From Cryobacterium sp. (GTDB lineage Bacteria; Actinomycetota; Actinomycetes; Actinomycetales; Microbacteriaceae), in NCBI GenBank assembly GCA_019638935.1, contig JAHBSW010000003.1, positions 1-64,000 of the forward strand: 64,000 nucleotides of DNA, given 5' to 3'. Shown one piece after another: positions 61,096 through 64,000 of this stretch. Positions within the stretch are counted from its first letter, which is position 1. Every line of letters starts with the position of its first letter. The notes under the pieces were generated by a model. That model was not told where the DNA came from. It searched no databases and saw nothing but the letters and a program-made list of their open reading frames with translations. Position numbers and translations under genes: made by a program.

Positions 61096-64000
61096 CTAGG
61101 CCACACAGCCGGGACCGAGCAGCCCCTTGAGCTCGCCGTAGAGGTCCACCGAGGTGCGCACCGAGTACGGAAGCTGAAAGATTCGTGCCTTGGACCCGTT
61201 GACGAGTCGCAGACGCACCTCGTTCTCGCCCTTGTGCCGTTGGAGCACCTCGGCGAGGCTCGTGACCACGGTGGTGGTCGCGCGCGTCTCGGGAATGGAG
61301 ATGACGAGCGGTCCCGACTGCGCGGCGCTCCCGATGTCCGGCGCGAACATGTTGACCGCGTGCAGGGTGATGCCGTCGTCGCGCCGTTGCACACGGGCGT
61401 TGATGACGACGATCTCGTCGCTCTTGAGCTGCGTCTGATACTGCAGGTAGGTCTTGCCGAGGAACATGACCGAGATCTCACCCGTGAAGTCCTCGAGCTG
61501 CACCTGCCCGTAGGGGTTGCCCGAGTTGCGCGCGACACGGTGCTGCACGCTCGTCAGCAGACCGCCGATCGCCACCGTCTCTCGGTCGCCCGTCGGCTCC
61601 GACTCGAGCAGTTCGGCGACATTGTTCGACGCATGCTTGCCGAGCACGTTCTCGAGGCCCGCGAGCGGGTGGTCGCTCACGTAGAGCCCGAGCATCTCGC
61701 GTTCGAAGGCGAGCTTGTCCCGCTTCGACCACTCCGGGCCATCGGCGACCGCGTTCATGGGCTCCGGCTCTTCCCACAGGCTGTCGAAGTCGAAGCCGAC
61801 CTGGCCGTGTGCCTCGGCGCGCTTCTGCGTGGCGGCGCCGTCCACGGCATCCTCGTGGATCTCGAACAGGGAACGACGCGAGGGTGCGAGCGAATCAAAG
61901 GCCCCGCCCTTGATGAGCGACTCGACCGTGCGCTTGTTGGCGACCTGCACGGGCACCTTCTTGAGAAAGTCGTGGAACGAGGTGAACCGCTCCTTCTCCT
62001 CACGAGCGGCACGAATCGCCTCGACCACGTTGAAGCCGACGTTGCGAACAGCACCGAGGCCGAAGCGGATGTCGGAGCCCACCGCCGTGAAGAAGCCGAT
62101 CGACTCGTTGACATCGGGCGGCAGGACCGTGATGTCCATGCGCCGGCACTCGTTGAGGTAGACCGCGGACTTCTCCTTGTCGTCGGCGACGCTCGTCAGC
62201 AGGGCTGCCATGTATTCGGCCGGGTAGTGCGCCTTGAGGTAGGCGGTCCAGTAGGAGATGACCCCGTACGCGGCCGAGTGCGCCTTGTTGAAGGCGTAGT
62301 CCGAGAACGGGACGAGGATCTCCCAGAGCGTCGAGATCGACTCCGGGGAGTACCCGTTCGACTTCATCCCCGCGCTGAACGCCTCGAACTGCTGGTCGAG
62401 CTCCGCCTTCTTCTTTTTGCCCATCGCGCGGCGCAGGAGGTCTGCCTGAGCAAGGGTGAACCCCGCAAGCTTCTGCGCGATCGACATGACCTGCTCTTGG
62501 TAGACGATGAGACCGTAGGTCGATCCCAGCACCTCCTCCAGGGGCTCTGCGAGTTCCGGGTGGATCGGGGTGTTCGCCTGAAGCCCGTTCTTGCGCAGGG
62601 CGTAGTTGGTGTGCGAGTCGGCACCCATCGGTCCCGGCCGGTACAGCGCGAGCACGGCGGAGATGTCCTCGAAGTTGTCGGGCTTCATGAGCCGCAGCAG
62701 GGAGCGCATCGCGACGCCATCGAGCTGGAACACCCCGAGCGTGTCCCCGCGGGCGAGCAGCTCGTAGGCCGCCGGATCGTCGAGGGAGAGGTTCTCGAGC
62801 ACGAGCCGATCGCCCCGGTTCGCCTCGATGTTGTCGAGCGCGTCGTCGATGATGGTGAGGTTGCGCAAGCCCAGAAAGTCCATCTTGACGAGGCCGAGAG
62901 CCTCGCACGCCGGAAAGTCGAACTGCGTGACGATCTGCCCGTCCTGCTCGCGCTTCATGATGGGGATGATGTCGATGAGCGGCTCGCTCGACATGATCAC
63001 GCCCGCGGCGTGCACGCCCCACTGCCGCTTGAGGTTCTCGATGCCGAGCGCCGTGTCGAACACCGTCTTCGCGTCGGGGTCGGTCTCGACGATGGTGCGC
63101 AGGTCGGCCGCCTCCTTGTAGCGCTCGTGCGTCGAGTCGAAGATCCCCGACAGCGGGATGTCCTTGCCCATGACCGCGGGCGGCATCGCCTTCGTGAGCT
63201 TCTCCCCCATGCCGAAGGGAAACCCGAGCACGCGGCTCGCGTCTTTCAGCGCCTGCTTGGCCTTGATCGTGCCGTAGGTGACGATCTGAGCGACCCGGTC
63301 GTCGCCGTACTTCTCGGTGACGTAGCGAATGACCTCGCCGCGGCGACGGTCGTCGAAGTCGACGTCGAAGTCGGGCATCGAGACGCGATCGGGGTTGAGG
63401 AACCGCTCGAAGATCAGTCCGTGCTCGAGCGGGTCGAGGTCGGTGATCCCCATCGCGTAGGCGGCGATCGAGCCGGCGCCCGACCCACGGCCCGGCCCCA
63501 CACGGATGCCGTTGCGCTTCGACCAGTTGATGAAGTCGGCGACGACGAGAAAGTAGCCCGCGAAACCCATCTGGGTGATGACGCCGATCTCGTAGTCGGC
63601 CTGAGCGCGCACCCGCTCCGAAACACCCGAGGGGTATCGGCCCAGCAGGCCGTCATTGACCTCCTTGATGAACCAGGAGTTCTCGGTCTCCCCCTCGGGA
63701 ACCGGAAAGCGCGGCATGTAGTTCGCGGCCGTGTCGAACTCGACCTGCGCGCGCTCGGCGATGAGCAGGGTGTTGTCGCAGGCATCCGGGTGATCGCGGA
63801 AGATGTGCCGCATCTCGGCCGCAGACTTCAGGTAGAACTCCTCGGAATCGAACTTGAACCGCTTGGGATCGTCGAGGGTCGAGCCCGACTGCACGCAGAG
63901 GAGCGCGGCGTGCGGTCCCGCGTCGTGCGCGTGCACGTAGTGCAGGTCGTTCGTCGCCACGAGCGGAAGCCCGAGATCCTTCGCCAGTGCGAGCAGCTCG
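61096..64000 (-). CDS. dnaE: Replicative DNA polymerase III alpha subunit DnaE (partial, 5' end outside window)
   Basis: About 967 codons of the replicative polymerase; the frame continues beyond the right edge (ELLALAKDLGLPLVATNDLH), so roughly the first 200 residues, including most of the PHP domain, are missing. Visible: GPGRGSGAGSIAAYAMGI, catalytic PDFDVDFDDRRRGE, helix-hairpin-helix region, and the OB-fold near GQVQLEDFTGEISVMFLGK. Ends LLGPGCVA. Differs from DnaE2 at the left edge in sequence and lacks the mutasome operon. Confidence 0.95.
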   Translation of the reverse strand, partial: ELLALAKDLGLPLVATNDLHYVHAHDAGPHAALLCVQSGSTLDDPKRFKFDSEEFYLKSAAEMRHIFRDHPDACDNTLLIAERAQVEFDTAANYMPRFPVPEGETENSWFIKEVNDGLLGRYPSGVSERVRAQADYEIGVITQMGFAGYFLVVADFINWSKRNGIRVGPGRGSGAGSIAAYAMGITDLDPLEHGLIFERFLNPDRVSMPDFDVDFDDRRRGEVIRYVTEKYGDDRVAQIVTYGTIKAKQALKDASRVLGFPFGMGEKLTKAMPPAVMGKDIPLSGIFDSTHERYKEAADLRTIVETDPDAKTVFDTALGIENLKRQWGVHAAGVIMSSEPLIDIIPIMKREQDGQIVTQFDFPACEALGLVKMDFLGLRNLTIIDDALDNIEANRGDRLVLENLSLDDPAAYELLARGDTLGVFQLDGVAMRSLLRLMKPDNFEDISAVLALYRPGPMGADSHTNYALRKNGLQANTPIHPELAEPLEEVLGSTYGLIVYQEQVMSIAQKLAGFTLAQADLLRRAMGKKKKAELDQQFEAFSAGMKSNGYSPESISTLWEILVPFSDYAFNKAHSAAYGVISYWTAYLKAHYPAEYMAALLTSVADDKEKSAVYLNECRRMDITVLPPDVNESIGFFTAVGSDIRFGLGAVRNVGFNVVEAIRAAREEKERFTSFHDFLKKVPVQVANKRTVESLIKGGAFDSLAPSRRSLFEIHEDAVDGAATQKRAEAHGQVGFDFDSLWEEPEPMNAVADGPEWSKRDKLAFEREMLGLYVSDHPLAGLENVLGKHASNNVAELLESEPTGDRETVAIGGLLTSVQHRVARNSGNPYGQVQLEDFTGEISVMFLGKTYLQYQTQLKSDEIVVINARVQRRDDGITLHAVNMFAPDIGSAAQSGPLVISIPETRATTTVVTSLAEVLQRHKGENEVRLRLVNGSKARIFQLPYSVRTSVDLYGELKGLLGPGCVA

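Overview
The window is one contiguous piece of a high-GC actinobacterial chromosome. Mycothiol synthesis (mshC), RbpA, PafB/PafC, the actinobacterial qcrCAB and ctaCDEF respiratory genes, the imuA'-imuB-dnaE2 mutasome with actinobacterial LexA boxes, and a TrmI like that beside proteasome loci all agree. The strong taste for GGATGC/GCATCC words and the GGTCTCGATACG...CTACTCGACC dispersed repeats point to the family Microbacteriaceae (inference; no genus is claimed).

Layout. 1-4640 (minus): SOS-controlled mutasome imuA'-imuB-dnaE2, with dnaE2 running off the left edge. 4752-8800: an FAD D-amino-acid dehydrogenase, a small GNAT, and a DMT exporter divergent from a MocR-type regulator. 9008-11178: a visibly lower-GC cassette of four co-directional genes (a small two-gene toxin-antitoxin-like pair and a GTPase plus small partner) ending beside tRNA-Leu(GAG). 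11473-26821: a conserved core block: M20 peptidase, uppP, mshC, PAC2 protein, HAD phosphatase, trmI, FKBP-like lipoprotein, pafB, pafC, tatA, tatC, Ski2-like helicase, lnt, ppm1 (apparently frameshifted), rbpA. The Pup/proteasome genes normally found between trmI and the FKBP/pafBC genes are absent. 26938-30109: GDPD, SPFH/NfeD membrane pair, SDR, and a cluster of repeats. 30134-35362: a tightly overlapped S9 peptidase-AraC-VOC-UvrA-like operon. 35423-43738: accessory genes (vapBC, HIT, DHFR-like, GNATs, VOC proteins, a cyclase-like protein, and a dgdR/dgdA pair for 2,2-dialkylglycine breakdown). 43792-46583: FMN hydroxyacid oxidase and glycerol kinase. 46612-56025: trpD, ctaE-qcrC-qcrA-qcrB, and the opposing ctaC-ctaD-ctaF operon with erpA, which together make the menaquinol-cytochrome c-oxygen respiratory chain. 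56052-64000: M20 peptidase, DUF3043 protein, pyrD, nrdR, hisD and replicative dnaE, which runs off the right edge.

The most interesting signals are: (i) a family of palindromic repeats that sit not only between genes but also in frame inside three conserved genes (dnaE2, an M20 peptidase, mshC); (ii) clean loss of the pupylation/proteasome block while pafBC and neighbours are kept; (iii) the low-GC GTPase cassette beside tRNA-Leu; (iv) a probable frameshift in ppm1; and (v) a 23-bp-arm hairpin directly after dgdA. No stretch over 300 bases lacks a gene; the longest gap (8801-9007) holds one stem-loop and otherwise nothing I recognise. All positions come from reading by eye; no database search or computation was run.
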